DNA from: an uncultured bacterium
GTDB taxonomy: Bacteria > Bacillota > Clostridia > Lachnospirales > Lachnospiraceae
Length of the DNA stretch: 9,097 nucleotides
Direction: 5' to 3'
NCBI GenBank assembly: GCA_945871045.1
Contig: CAMBUC010000070.1
Location: 1-9,097, forward strand
Below, one piece after another: positions 1 through 6,663 of the stretch. The notes below the pieces were generated by a model that did not search any database, was not told the origin of the DNA, and saw only the letters and a program-made list of their open reading frames with translations. The position numbers and the translations under genes were made by a program. Each line of letters begins with the position of its first letter. Position 1 is the first letter of the stretch.

Positions 1-445
1 TCGCCATCGCCATTGCAAGATATGTTTTTCCGGTTCCCGCCGGTCCCGTGCCAAAAACGATCATTTTCTTTCGGATCGCATCTACATACTCCTTCTGTCC
101 AAGGGTTTTTGGTTTGATTGGCTTTCCGTTGATCGTATGACAGATCAGGTCTGTATCAATCGCTACGATGGCAGTCTCTTTTGATTCACGGGCAAGTTCC
201 AGCACATAATCAACATTTTGAACGGTGATGGTGTTTCCGCGTTTGGAAAGTGTCAAAAGCTGCTCAAAAACATGGGAAGCGCTCTTAACGGCGCCGCCTT
301 CTCCAAGAAGTTTCATCTGTCCATCCCGGACCACGACAGTCACATTAAGAGCACGTTCTATTTTCTTCATGTACTCGTCAAACTGACCAAATACATTTGC
401 CATATGTTCTACAGGTAGATCAAAACCAAGTTCTGTTAGTGCCAT
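1..445 (-). CDS. phoH: PhoH-like P-loop ATPase, N-terminal part (runs off left edge)
   Basis: This is the first 148 codons of a PhoH-family protein; the 3' end lies outside the window. Reading from the ATG at 445 gives an N-terminal KH-like region (about residues 1-100) with no long hydrophobic segment, so it should be cytoplasmic. It then enters the PhoH ATPase domain: 'GQKEYVDAIRKK' at 116-127, followed by the Walker A motif GPAGTGKT at 134-141. The family binds and hydrolyses ATP and is linked to RNA metabolism; its exact task in Firmicutes is unsettled. It starts 20 bases after the yqfD stop, with AAGGA and GAGGT as possible ribosome binding sites at 448-460. The order yqfC-yqfD-phoH is the one known from Bacillus and many Clostridia, where ybeY usually follows, which supports the call. 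Domain assignment is firm; the role is not. Confidence 0.93.
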   Translation of the reverse strand, partial: MALTELGFDLPVEHMANVFGQFDEYMKKIERALNVTVVVRDGQMKLLGEGGAVKSASHVFEQLLTLSKRGNTITVQNVDYVLELARESKETAIVAIDTDLICHTINGKPIKPKTLGQKEYVDAIRKKMIVFGTGPAGTGKTYLAMAMA

Positions 446-465
446 TTACCTCAATTCCTTTTCTT

Positions 466-1713
466 TCATTCCAGACGATCCGGTTCTTCCCGTGTGTTTT
501 GTCCCTCACTTCTTACTGCCGGTTGATATTTCACGATGGGAACCTTTGCCTGTATCCTTCCTCGGATCTTGAAATTTTCTTTATCCTTTTCTATTTTAAC
601 ATTTTTTACTATGATTGGAATACCTTTTTGTTTGAATTTTTCCAAAAATGCATCCCATTGGGCAGTCAGTACCGCTTCTGCTTCCCGCTTCGTATAATCG
701 GCAGGCTGATAAACGTATTCCTTTTGTCTGGTTGTATACAGATGAACCGGCAAAAACAGATTCGGCAGAAGTTCCAGTTGTCTGTCAGTAACGGTTGTTT
801 CACATGCACTGTATGCACCGGTTTTCTTTCCAAGCAAACAGTGGAATTTCCCAATCTGAAGCATATGCGTGGTATGTTCTGATCCTGTATAAACCTTTTT
901 TTGATAATGGATCGGCAATGTATTTTCATAAAATCTTGAAACGATCCCTACCACATCACCATCTGAAACTACATAATTTTCTTTTGCGATCTCCCCATTA
1001 TCATCTAAGATCTCAAGTTTTGCAGAGATTAAAACAGCACCCTTTGAGACAACCGTACCTTTTTGCACAAGAGGGGTGCCCCGCCTCGTATAGATGGAAT
1101 CAATCGTTGCCTCTTCTGCCGCTACCAGATCCCAGGCCCCTTCTTTTGGCAGATCTGCAATATGATTTTCCGGCAGGTTTTCTTCCACATCGATCTCTAA
1201 CTTTGTTCCTTCCAGTTTTACGGAAGTCCAGGCGATCACATCAAAATCCTTACGCAGTTTTGTTTCGATTTCCGAACAACTGATCTCCTTCTTTGGAGTG
1301 CCAAAATACGTTTGCTGCTGCTTCAGCCAGGTCAGGATCATGTCCTGCGTTAATGTTTCTGTTCCGTTTACCTCAATCTTCCAAACATATCCGGAACAGT
1401 TCCAAAGCAGACAGATACAAATGAGCAGGCCCAGTGCAAATAGTTTTCTTCCGCGATACCGATGCAAAAAAAACGGCAGTCCGCATTTTTTTCGGATCTT
1501 TACCGTGGTATGTGTTTTTTTCATAAGGTCTTTTGCACTTTGAAAACCTCTCAGGCTTATACAAAAATCATATCCGCCCGCGTCCTTATTTGGACATAGA
1601 TTCCAGATCAAAAGATTTCGCCGAATGCATAAATTTAAAAAGCGTTCCGGATAACTGCCGGTCAATGTGACTTTTAAAAAACCCTGCGCAAATTTTAAGA
1701 GCGAAAGAAGCAT
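466..1713 (-). CDS. yqfD: Sporulation protein YqfD
   Basis: A 415-residue protein of the YqfD family (Pfam PF06898). The N-terminus 'MLLSLLKFAQGFLKV' and the 'PERFLNLC' motif at 22-29 are typical of the family and fix the start at the ATG at 1713. A basic stretch (about 75-90) precedes one membrane segment (about 91-106). After it comes a region resembling a POTRA/FtsQ-like fold (about 110-178, 'KIEVNGTETLTQDMI'), then a long probably extracytoplasmic beta-rich domain to about 395 and a charged tail. In B. subtilis yqfD belongs to the sigma-E mother-cell regulon and is needed for efficient sporulation; that is family knowledge and no sigma-E promoter is visible here. The ribosome binding site GAGGTG lies at 1720-1725, inside the last codons of yqfC, and only three bases separate the two genes, so translation is probably coupled. 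Confidence 0.93.
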   Translation of the reverse strand: MLLSLLKFAQGFLKVTLTGSYPERFLNLCIRRNLLIWNLCPNKDAGGYDFCISLRGFQSAKDLMKKTHTTVKIRKKCGLPFFLHRYRGRKLFALGLLICICLLWNCSGYVWKIEVNGTETLTQDMILTWLKQQQTYFGTPKKEISCSEIETKLRKDFDVIAWTSVKLEGTKLEIDVEENLPENHIADLPKEGAWDLVAAEEATIDSIYTRRGTPLVQKGTVVSKGAVLISAKLEILDDNGEIAKENYVVSDGDVVGIVSRFYENTLPIHYQKKVYTGSEHTTHMLQIGKFHCLLGKKTGAYSACETTVTDRQLELLPNLFLPVHLYTTRQKEYVYQPADYTKREAEAVLTAQWDAFLEKFKQKGIPIIVKNVKIEKDKENFKIRGRIQAKVPIVKYQPAVRSEGQNTREEPDRLE

Positions 1714-1716
1714 ATG

Positions 1717-2025
1717 CTACACCTCATAACTGATCTGATGGATCAATCCGACGATCTTCATTTCTTCGTTTGTGTAGTAATCCACTTTCAATCTGCATCC
1801 GTGAACAATGACTTTGCATTCTTTTGTCTGAATGACAATATGATCATCATCAAATGCAACGATTCCCCGATAATTTTCCAATACAAGAGAACGTCTTCCC
1901 GTCACAGTCACAACCACTACACCACAAGAGACATCCTTCGGAAGTTCTAATCCTTCTGCAAGTCTTTCGCGGGTTCTGCTTTCTCTGTTTGTGTCATTTG
2001 GATTCAAACGATGTTTTTTTTTCAT
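1717..2025 (-). CDS. yqfC: Sporulation protein YqfC
   Basis: A 102-residue protein of the YabP/YqfC family, just upstream of yqfD as in Bacillus. After a basic start (MKKKHRLNP) it has the conserved 'RERLAEGLELPKDV' block (about residues 16-29), then short beta strands typical of the family ('VVVTVTGRRSLVLENYRG', 'IVIQTKECKVIVHG', 'KVDYY'). No signal peptide or membrane segment is seen. In B. subtilis the gene is under sigma-E control; its biochemical role is unknown. I chose the ATG at 2025 because conserved residues begin soon after it; an in-frame TTG at 2049 would add eight residues. Neither start has a well-placed ribosome binding site. The good one nearby (AAGGACGAGG, 2065-2074) fits an ATG at 2056 in another frame, so initiation may be by coupling or something odder (see findings). 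Confidence 0.88.
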   Translation of the reverse strand: MKKKHRLNPNDTNRESRTRERLAEGLELPKDVSCGVVVVTVTGRRSLVLENYRGIVAFDDDHIVIQTKECKVIVHGCRLKVDYYTNEEMKIVGLIHQISYEV

Positions 2026-2052
2026 ATTGTATCTTATGACAAAAAACAAAAT

Positions 2053-2859
2053 TCATTCGTTTCGCCTCGTCCTTATTTCATGTAAATGATCTGTGTGATG
2101 TTTTTTTTGAATCCGATGCAGCTGCGGTTTTAATGTAAGATCGGTAATGATCATGCCTTCCCGCTGGCTCAGTATAAATTCCACCGCTTCGGCCACCTCA
2201 TCCGGGCTCAAATAGGATTCTGCTTCCTCACCTTCCTGAAAATCTGCATTTCGGTACAGATTCGTTTTTGTCATATCCGGAAAGATCGTCACCACCTTCA
2301 CCCCGTATTTGCGCACTTCGTCAAACAAACTGCGGGAAAAACTTGCAAGTCCTGCCTTTGTCGCACCATACGCACATCCATGGGGATTCGATCCATGGGC
2401 TGTTACAGATGAAAGATTGATCACATAGCCTGCATGTTTTTTTAAATGCCGCAGCAACTGCTGCGTAAGGATCATCGGAACTTCCAAATTTGTCCGCACT
2501 AATTGACGGATCTTTGCAGGATTTAATTCTTCATGCAGCCCGTAATAACCGACCCCTGCATTATTCACAAGCACACGGACCACATGCTCCGATGTGATTT
2601 TCTTTACATGGTCGCACATCTGATCGGTATTCAGCAAATCACAGACGATAGGGTGAAACAAGTCCGACGAGATCCGATCCTCTGTTTGAAATTCACGACC
2701 GAAACCAAATACTTCAAACCCCAGAGAACAAAGTTTTCTGCTGATGGCCGCTCCGATACCGGAAGAAGCACCCGTCACGATCGCTGCACAGCGTTCTGCA
2801 TGAACTTCTGCTTCTTTTTCTTTCTTCTGTTTGTGAAAGGATTCTAATTGTCTGTCCAT
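2053..2859 (-). CDS. Short-chain dehydrogenase/reductase (SDR family)
   Basis: A 268-residue classical SDR with a Rossmann fold. The cofactor motif TGASSGIG is at 29-36, NNAG at 99-102, a structural Asn at 124, and the catalytic Ser151, Tyr164 and Lys168 ('AYGATKAG') are all present, so it is probably an active NAD(P)(H)-dependent oxidoreductase. Substrate unknown; the soluble sequence suggests the cytoplasm. The ATG at 2859 is chosen for its very good AAAGGAGAAG ribosome binding site; a longer reading to 2979 would run deep into the upstream gene. This start leaves an unusual charged N-terminal extension (about 1-24, Lys/Glu/His rich) before the fold, and the C-terminus carries a His/Arg/Lys-rich tail (about 246-268). 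It overlaps the SPL-like gene by 16 bases, indicating coupling. Oxidoreductase class is firm; any link to the SPL neighbour is inference from context. Confidence 0.93.
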   Translation of the reverse strand: MDRQLESFHKQKKEKEAEVHAERCAAIVTGASSGIGAAISRKLCSLGFEVFGFGREFQTEDRISSDLFHPIVCDLLNTDQMCDHVKKITSEHVVRVLVNNAGVGYYGLHEELNPAKIRQLVRTNLEVPMILTQQLLRHLKKHAGYVINLSSVTAHGSNPHGCAYGATKAGLASFSRSLFDEVRKYGVKVVTIFPDMTKTNLYRNADFQEGEEAESYLSPDEVAEAVEFILSQREGMIITDLTLKPQLHRIQKKHHTDHLHEIRTRRNE

Positions 2860-3866
2860 CGAAAAATCTTCTCCTTTGGAAGTTGTTCCGCTAAGCGGTT
2901 TGTCAAAAACGATTCCATCTGTTCCATCAATGACTCCGGATAATGGTAATAACCGTTTTCGTTTTGAAAAGGAAACCATGCAACTGCGCAGTCCGGTGAC
3001 TGTTTCCTCATTTTTTTCAGATAGTCCTGAGAAATACGAAATGTTCCGACACTTACATCTATCAGTTTATTTACATCTATATGCATGAAGATCTGATCGA
3101 TCATCTGTCCGTAATAGGTTTCCCAACCCGGCAGATAGATCATCGGATCAAAACAAAGCCTCACTGCACAGCCTGCCTCCAGAAGTTTCAATGTAAATGC
3201 AATACGGGCATCCAGAGATGGTGTATGATGTTCAAAACTGGTGATCACTTTTTGCGGTGACATCGTAAGTGCAAGGATCACATCTTTTGTCTGTGCCAGT
3301 TGGCCGACCATCCCGGTACTTGCACATTTGGTCCGGATCTCAAGTTTCAGATTCTCATGTGTTTGTACAAAATCGCACCATTCTTTCACATAACCAACCG
3401 TCTGTTCCAGTGCCAGAAGATCAGAATCATAGGAAACGCACAAGTAAAGTGGATGTTGCTTCAGCATCTGCTCCACTTCATGAAAATAATCTTCCAGATT
3501 CACGAAGATAACCAGATTTGCAGAGGGATACATCCCTTTTAAATAGCAATACTCGCAATCATAAATACAATTCATCATACAGGATGTATAATAAAAGTAT
3601 TGATTTCCAAAACTCTGGCAAACTGGCGCCCCTTCGTATAACAAGGTTCCTTTTTTCTCTGCAAGGATCAGGTTTTGAGAGCCATGCTGCAAGGGATAAC
3701 TTTGTCTGCTTCTGCAAAAAACATCTTTATAATGGTCGATCGTTACGACTGTTGCATGGGGAAAATGAGCCAGGATCTTTTGTGTCCTGGGATGTGCTGT
3801 AATCGCCCGCTCGATATAAATATGTGAGCAAAACTTATTCAAATAATCGTTGTTTAAGTTCTTCAA
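2844..3866 (-). CDS. Spore photoproduct lyase-family radical SAM protein (diverged; H-donor Cys apparently replaced)
   Basis: With the TTG start at 3866 this is 340 residues, close to B. subtilis SPL (about 342). The radical SAM cluster motif is Cys100-x3-Cys104-x2-Cys107 ('CIYDCEYCYLKG'), with an extra Cys96 just before. Tyr106 and Tyr108 match the tyrosines next to the cluster in Bacillus SPL. Homology continues along the chain: 'LEIRTK' matches 'LRFVTK', and the region about 210-265 ('SFEHHTPSLDARI', 'PGWETYYGQMID') matches the SPL 'NFEPGTSPLDKRI...GWEEGYRHLFEKL' region. Classical SPL reverts spore photoproduct in DNA during germination. Here the catalytic-Cys motif 'SCTSD' reads 'SYDSD', with Tyr146 in place of Cys and a Cys three residues earlier (143). 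Start: the ATG at 3917 has no ribosome binding site and would overlap the previous gene by 83 bases; the TTG at 3866 follows AGAAGGA, and family similarity begins near residue 13. Family is firm; activity and start are uncertain. Confidence 0.85.
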   Translation of the reverse strand: MKNLNNDYLNKFCSHIYIERAITAHPRTQKILAHFPHATVVTIDHYKDVFCRSRQSYPLQHGSQNLILAEKKGTLLYEGAPVCQSFGNQYFYYTSCMMNCIYDCEYCYLKGMYPSANLVIFVNLEDYFHEVEQMLKQHPLYLCVSYDSDLLALEQTVGYVKEWCDFVQTHENLKLEIRTKCASTGMVGQLAQTKDVILALTMSPQKVITSFEHHTPSLDARIAFTLKLLEAGCAVRLCFDPMIYLPGWETYYGQMIDQIFMHIDVNKLIDVSVGTFRISQDYLKKMRKQSPDCAVAWFPFQNENGYYHYPESLMEQMESFLTNRLAEQLPKEKIFRWTDN

Positions 3867-4689
3867 ACCGTTGTTTTCCTTCTCTTTTATCTTTACAAGG
3901 CAGCTGCCCTTTTTCATACATATCTAACAACACTGCATCCACATCAGTTCCCACCAAAAAACAATAGTGAAGATGCTGTCGCAAGGAATCACTCATCACT
4001 TTGGAGCAATGAAGGTCCCTGCCCAAACGGAGATACAGTGATTCCCGCTCTACAGACCATAATTCCGTCCGGCTTTCTGAGAAACGGAATTGCCTCATCT
4101 GTTCCAGAAACCCACACAACTCTTTTGCGTGCATGTTCATCAATTGATCGATCTGCTCTCTCGTTACTTCTTTACCATTCCCTCTATCGGAAACTAATTT
4201 CAAAAAAATCATCTGATGAGGACCGAAATGGTAAGAGCCCGCCTGATAAATTGCAGCCGCTTCCATGTCATAACAGATTCCTTCCAAATGGTCTGCAAAC
4301 AGTTGGTCTCGAAGGGTAATGTCCAGAACACGCATTCCGGTAAGCAACTCTGTTTCCTGAAAATCATGGGAAAACAAAAGATCCGGATAAAATGTCTTTC
4401 CGGTTGAAATTTCTGTGATCTTGTTGCACAAAAAAATACCGCCATCACTGGTTCCAGCACATGTTCCGACATTCACAAGCAGATCACTTGCGGTTGTCTG
4501 ATAGATGCTGCAAACGCTGCTGACTGCAGATGCTGCGGCGATCTCACCCACACCGGTCACAGTCAGCCGGATGCCGGCTTCCTCATTATAAAATTCTTGA
4601 AAGGTTGATATCTGATGATTTTTCGTCAATTGAAAATGTTTTATAAATACAGATGCCTCACTATAGAGAGCAGTAAACAGATAGATCAT
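3835..4689 (-). CDS. Nucleoside phosphorylase/MTA-SAH nucleosidase-superfamily protein with C-terminal extension
   Basis: A 284-residue protein. Residues 1-200 read as the purine nucleoside phosphorylase/5'-methylthioadenosine-S-adenosylhomocysteine nucleosidase fold: 'TALYSEA' at the N-terminus with Glu11 at the place of the general-acid region of MTA/SAH nucleosidases, 'VTGVGEIAAASAV' (44-56), 'LLVNVGTCAG' (70-79), the ribose-binding 'YDMEAAAIYQ' with Glu143, and 'VSDRGNG' with the catalytic-type Asp168. About 85 further residues (200-284) are predicted helical, with 'LRLGRDLHCSK' and 'DAVLLDMYEKGQLPC', and have no domain I recognise. Typical nucleosidases end near 230. No signal peptide or membrane segment. 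The ATG at 4689 follows GAGGTGAG. Its 3' end overlaps the SPL-like gene. I infer it may act on a SAM-derived nucleoside such as 5'-deoxyadenosine; the substrate cannot be read from sequence. Confidence 0.82.
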   Translation of the reverse strand: MIYLFTALYSEASVFIKHFQLTKNHQISTFQEFYNEEAGIRLTVTGVGEIAAASAVSSVCSIYQTTASDLLVNVGTCAGTSDGGIFLCNKITEISTGKTFYPDLLFSHDFQETELLTGMRVLDITLRDQLFADHLEGICYDMEAAAIYQAGSYHFGPHQMIFLKLVSDRGNGKEVTREQIDQLMNMHAKELCGFLEQMRQFRFSESRTELWSVERESLYLRLGRDLHCSKVMSDSLRQHLHYCFLVGTDVDAVLLDMYEKGQLPCKDKREGKQRFEELKQRLFE

Positions 4690-4741
4690 GGGCTCACCTC
4701 AAACACAAGACATAACAACTGATCGATCACCCCAAAATGCA

Positions 4742-5221
4742 TCACTTGTGGTATGGTTCATGGTTTTGAATGCGATAACTGCGATAAAGCTGCTCCAAAA
4801 GAATCACACGCATCAACTGATGCGGAAATGTCATTGCCGAAAAACTCAGACGCTCCTTGCATTTACATAAAATGTCATTATGTAACCCGAGGGAACCTCC
4901 GATCACAAATGCCAGATTACTTTTTCCACTGACTGCAAGCTGTTCCAGATGTCCCGCAAAAGATACCGAATCATACCCTTTTCCATCAATAGCAAGGGCG
5001 ATCAAATGATCATTGTCCTTTACATGGGAAAGAAGACGTGCCGCTTCCTTCTCCTTGATCAACTGTTCTTCTGTCTCGGAGCATTTATCCGGTGTTTTTT
5101 CATCCGCCACTTCAATGATGGAAAGTTTACAATAGCGTGACAGACGTTTTTCATATTCCGCGATCGCGTCTCTGTAAAACTTTTCCTTGATCTTCCCAAC
5201 ACATAAAATTTTAATATTCAT
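4742..5221 (-). CDS. rlmH: 23S rRNA (pseudouridine1915-N3)-methyltransferase RlmH
   Basis: At 159 residues this has exactly the usual RlmH length. It is a SPOUT-class methyltransferase that uses SAM to methylate pseudouridine 1915 in helix 69 of 23S rRNA, acting on assembled 70S ribosomes as a homodimer. The start 'MNIKILCVGKIKEKFYRDAI', the SAM-binding loop 'FVIGGSLGLH' (105-114) and the knotted C-terminus 'SFSAMTFPHQLMRVILLEQ', ending 'YRIQNHEPYHK', are family signatures and all are intact. It begins 31 bases after the scpB stop with a weak GAGAG ribosome binding site. A TATACT hexamer in that gap has no convincing -35 partner, so read-through from scpAB is the simplest view. Confidence 0.98.
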   Translation of the reverse strand: MNIKILCVGKIKEKFYRDAIAEYEKRLSRYCKLSIIEVADEKTPDKCSETEEQLIKEKEAARLLSHVKDNDHLIALAIDGKGYDSVSFAGHLEQLAVSGKSNLAFVIGGSLGLHNDILCKCKERLSFSAMTFPHQLMRVILLEQLYRSYRIQNHEPYHK

Positions 5222-5252
5222 AGACTCTCAGTATAAACGATCCTTGCAGCGG

Positions 5253-5822
5253 TCAGACATTCAGTTTGACCTGCATCTCTTCCTCTGCTTCCTGACGAAA
5301 TTCCTCTACCTGATCCGGATTTAATATCGGAAGTTCATCGATGGAATGCACACCAAAACTGCGCAAAAACTCTTCCGTTGTACCAAACAATAAAGGCTTT
5401 CCGGGAGCATCCAGACGTCCCAATTCCTGTATCAGATGATATTCCAGCAATTTGTTCACTGCATGATCACAGGAAACGCCCCGGATCTTTTCAATTTCCA
5501 CACGGGTAATAGGCTGCTTGTAGGCAATAATGGATAATGTTTCCAACAGTACATCTGTCAACACACGTTGCTTGGGCTGTTTTGCGATACGGATCAAATA
5601 CTCATACATCTCCGGCCTGGTACACATCTGATAGGAACCTTCCAACTCGATAATGGAAATTCCTCTTTCTGCATTTGCATAATCGCTGATCAACTCATCT
5701 AAAATTTTTTTCGTATTTGTTTTATCTAACTCGATGGCATCTGCGATCTTGGAAAGTTCTACCGATTCTCCCATCGTAAAAAGGATGGACTCGATGGCCG
5801 CTTTATAGTTTTGATTTTCCAT
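5253..5822 (-). CDS. scpB: Segregation and condensation protein ScpB
   Basis: A 189-residue ScpB (usual length about 180-200). It forms a dimer that, with ScpA, makes the kleisin subcomplex of the SMC condensin that organises and segregates the chromosome. Two winged-helix domains can be traced: about 1-80 ('AAIESILFTMGESVEL') and about 85-165, with the strongly conserved 'ETLSIIAYKQPITRVEIEKI' stretch and 'GRLDAPGKPLLFGTTEEFL'. The C-terminus is acidic ('EEFRQEAEEEM'). The ATG at 5822 follows a clear AGGAG ribosome binding site. It starts 20 bases after the scpA stop, the usual arrangement. Nothing is missing. Confidence 0.98.
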   Translation of the reverse strand: MENQNYKAAIESILFTMGESVELSKIADAIELDKTNTKKILDELISDYANAERGISIIELEGSYQMCTRPEMYEYLIRIAKQPKQRVLTDVLLETLSIIAYKQPITRVEIEKIRGVSCDHAVNKLLEYHLIQELGRLDAPGKPLLFGTTEEFLRSFGVHSIDELPILNPDQVEEFRQEAEEEMQVKLNV

Positions 5823-5842
5823 AAATACTCCTGTTTCTGCAT

Positions 5843-6595
5843 TTATGCTGCAACTTGAGAAGTGATCTGAATATCATCAAAGATCTCCTCCTGAATGATG
5901 CGGATGGTTCCCATCTTCATCAGTTCTAAGATCGCAAGAAATGTAACGATCACCTCTGTCTTACTCTGGGCACCTTCCAACAGACCGCGAAAACTAAACT
6001 GCTTATGTGTTTTTGCATAGTCCATCAGATGGTTCATACAGTCATCCAGAGAGATCTCTTCTTTTTGGATCTTTCCAAATTTTGAACGGATCGGATCGAT
6101 TTTGTCCACCTGTTTTTTCATGATGGACTGAAAAATATCATTCAACTTATCTAATGTCAGATCCGCAACCAATTCCTCTAAATTCACGGGCTCCTCATAG
6201 GCAGCCACTTCTTCCGGAATCGTTGGTGTCTTAAATAATACACGGCTGGCATCCAACTGCCGGTCTTTTAATTCAGCAGAAATATACTTGTACATTTTAT
6301 ATTCTAAGAGCTGCTGTACCAACTGCGCCCGCGGATCTTCTGCTTCTTCATCATCCTCGGTCTCCGGCTCAGGAAGAAGCATTTTGGCCTTAATATCCAA
6401 CAGCGTAGCAGCCATGACCATAAACTCGCTCATCACATTCAGATCCCGCTGCTGCATCTGCCGGATATACGCCATATATTGATTGGTGATCTCAACGATC
6501 GGAATGTCATAAATATTTACTTTATTCTTGTCCAGCAAATGTAGCAGCAGATCCAGCGGACCCTCAAATGCTTGTAGTTTAACTGTCAAATCCAT
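5843..6595 (-). CDS. scpA: Segregation and condensation protein ScpA (kleisin)
   Basis: A 250-residue ScpA of normal length. It is the kleisin that bridges the SMC heads and binds the ScpB dimer. The signature 'LQAFEGPLDLLLHLLDKNKV' lies at 7-26, followed by 'IYDIPIVEITNQYMAYI' (28-44) and 'DIKAKMLLP' (67-75). A Glu/Asp-rich linker follows at about 76-88, and the C-terminal winged helix with 'VIVTFLAILELMKMG' and 'ITSQVAA' ends the protein. The ATG at 6595 is fixed by the family N-terminus and preceded by AGGGG at about 8 bases. It is the first gene of the dense minus-strand run and has a candidate promoter just upstream. Confidence 0.98.
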   Translation of the reverse strand: MDLTVKLQAFEGPLDLLLHLLDKNKVNIYDIPIVEITNQYMAYIRQMQQRDLNVMSEFMVMAATLLDIKAKMLLPEPETEDDEEAEDPRAQLVQQLLEYKMYKYISAELKDRQLDASRVLFKTPTIPEEVAAYEEPVNLEELVADLTLDKLNDIFQSIMKKQVDKIDPIRSKFGKIQKEEISLDDCMNHLMDYAKTHKQFSFRGLLEGAQSKTEVIVTFLAILELMKMGTIRIIQEEIFDDIQITSQVAA

Positions 6596-6634
6596 CGCAT
6601 CAACCCCTAGATATAGTGTTTTATGTCCTATCCT

Positions 6635-6663
6635 ATTCTATACGCTGAGGTTGGAAAATGCAA
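6635..6663 (-). promoter_or_regulatory. Candidate sigma-A-type promoter for scpA
   Basis: On the minus strand a -35-like TTGCAT (6658-6663) and a -10-like TAGAAT (6635-6640) are separated by exactly 17 bases, about 40 bases upstream of the scpA start. The -10 matches the consensus in five of six positions, the -35 only in three. It lies in the 101-base gap between the metallophosphoesterase stop and scpA, where no terminator is evident, so read-through from the upstream gene is also possible. The -35 sits inside a 16-base perfect dyad (6655-6670). Confidence 0.5.

Noticed and set aside
397..1543. Long open frames on the plus strand opposite yqfD (397-882, 795-1283, 1298-1543)
   Set aside because: They are shadows of yqfD, whose family signature and ribosome binding site are clear. 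Their translations are low-complexity, with no recognisable family.
2021..2040. ATACAAT just before the yqfC ATG as a sigma-E or sigma-A -10 element
   Set aside because: It ends two bases or fewer before the start codon, so any transcript would begin inside the gene, and no matching -35 element is found at a suitable distance.
2860..2979. Longer SDR reading frame beginning at 2979
   Set aside because: The extra 40 residues lie wholly inside the SPL-like gene, have no ribosome binding site and do not look like SDR sequence, whereas the ATG at 2859 has an excellent one.
4690..4741. Promoter or terminator between rlmH and the nucleosidase; palindrome TGATCGATCA at 4720-4729
   Set aside because: The palindrome is only 10 bases with no T-run, and no -35/-10 pair is convincing. 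The gap is better read as a simple intra-operon spacer.
5222..5252. TATACT in the scpB-rlmH gap as a promoter for rlmH
   Set aside because: The hexamer is good but nothing close to TTGACA lies 16-18 bases upstream, and the gap is too short for a convincing independent promoter.
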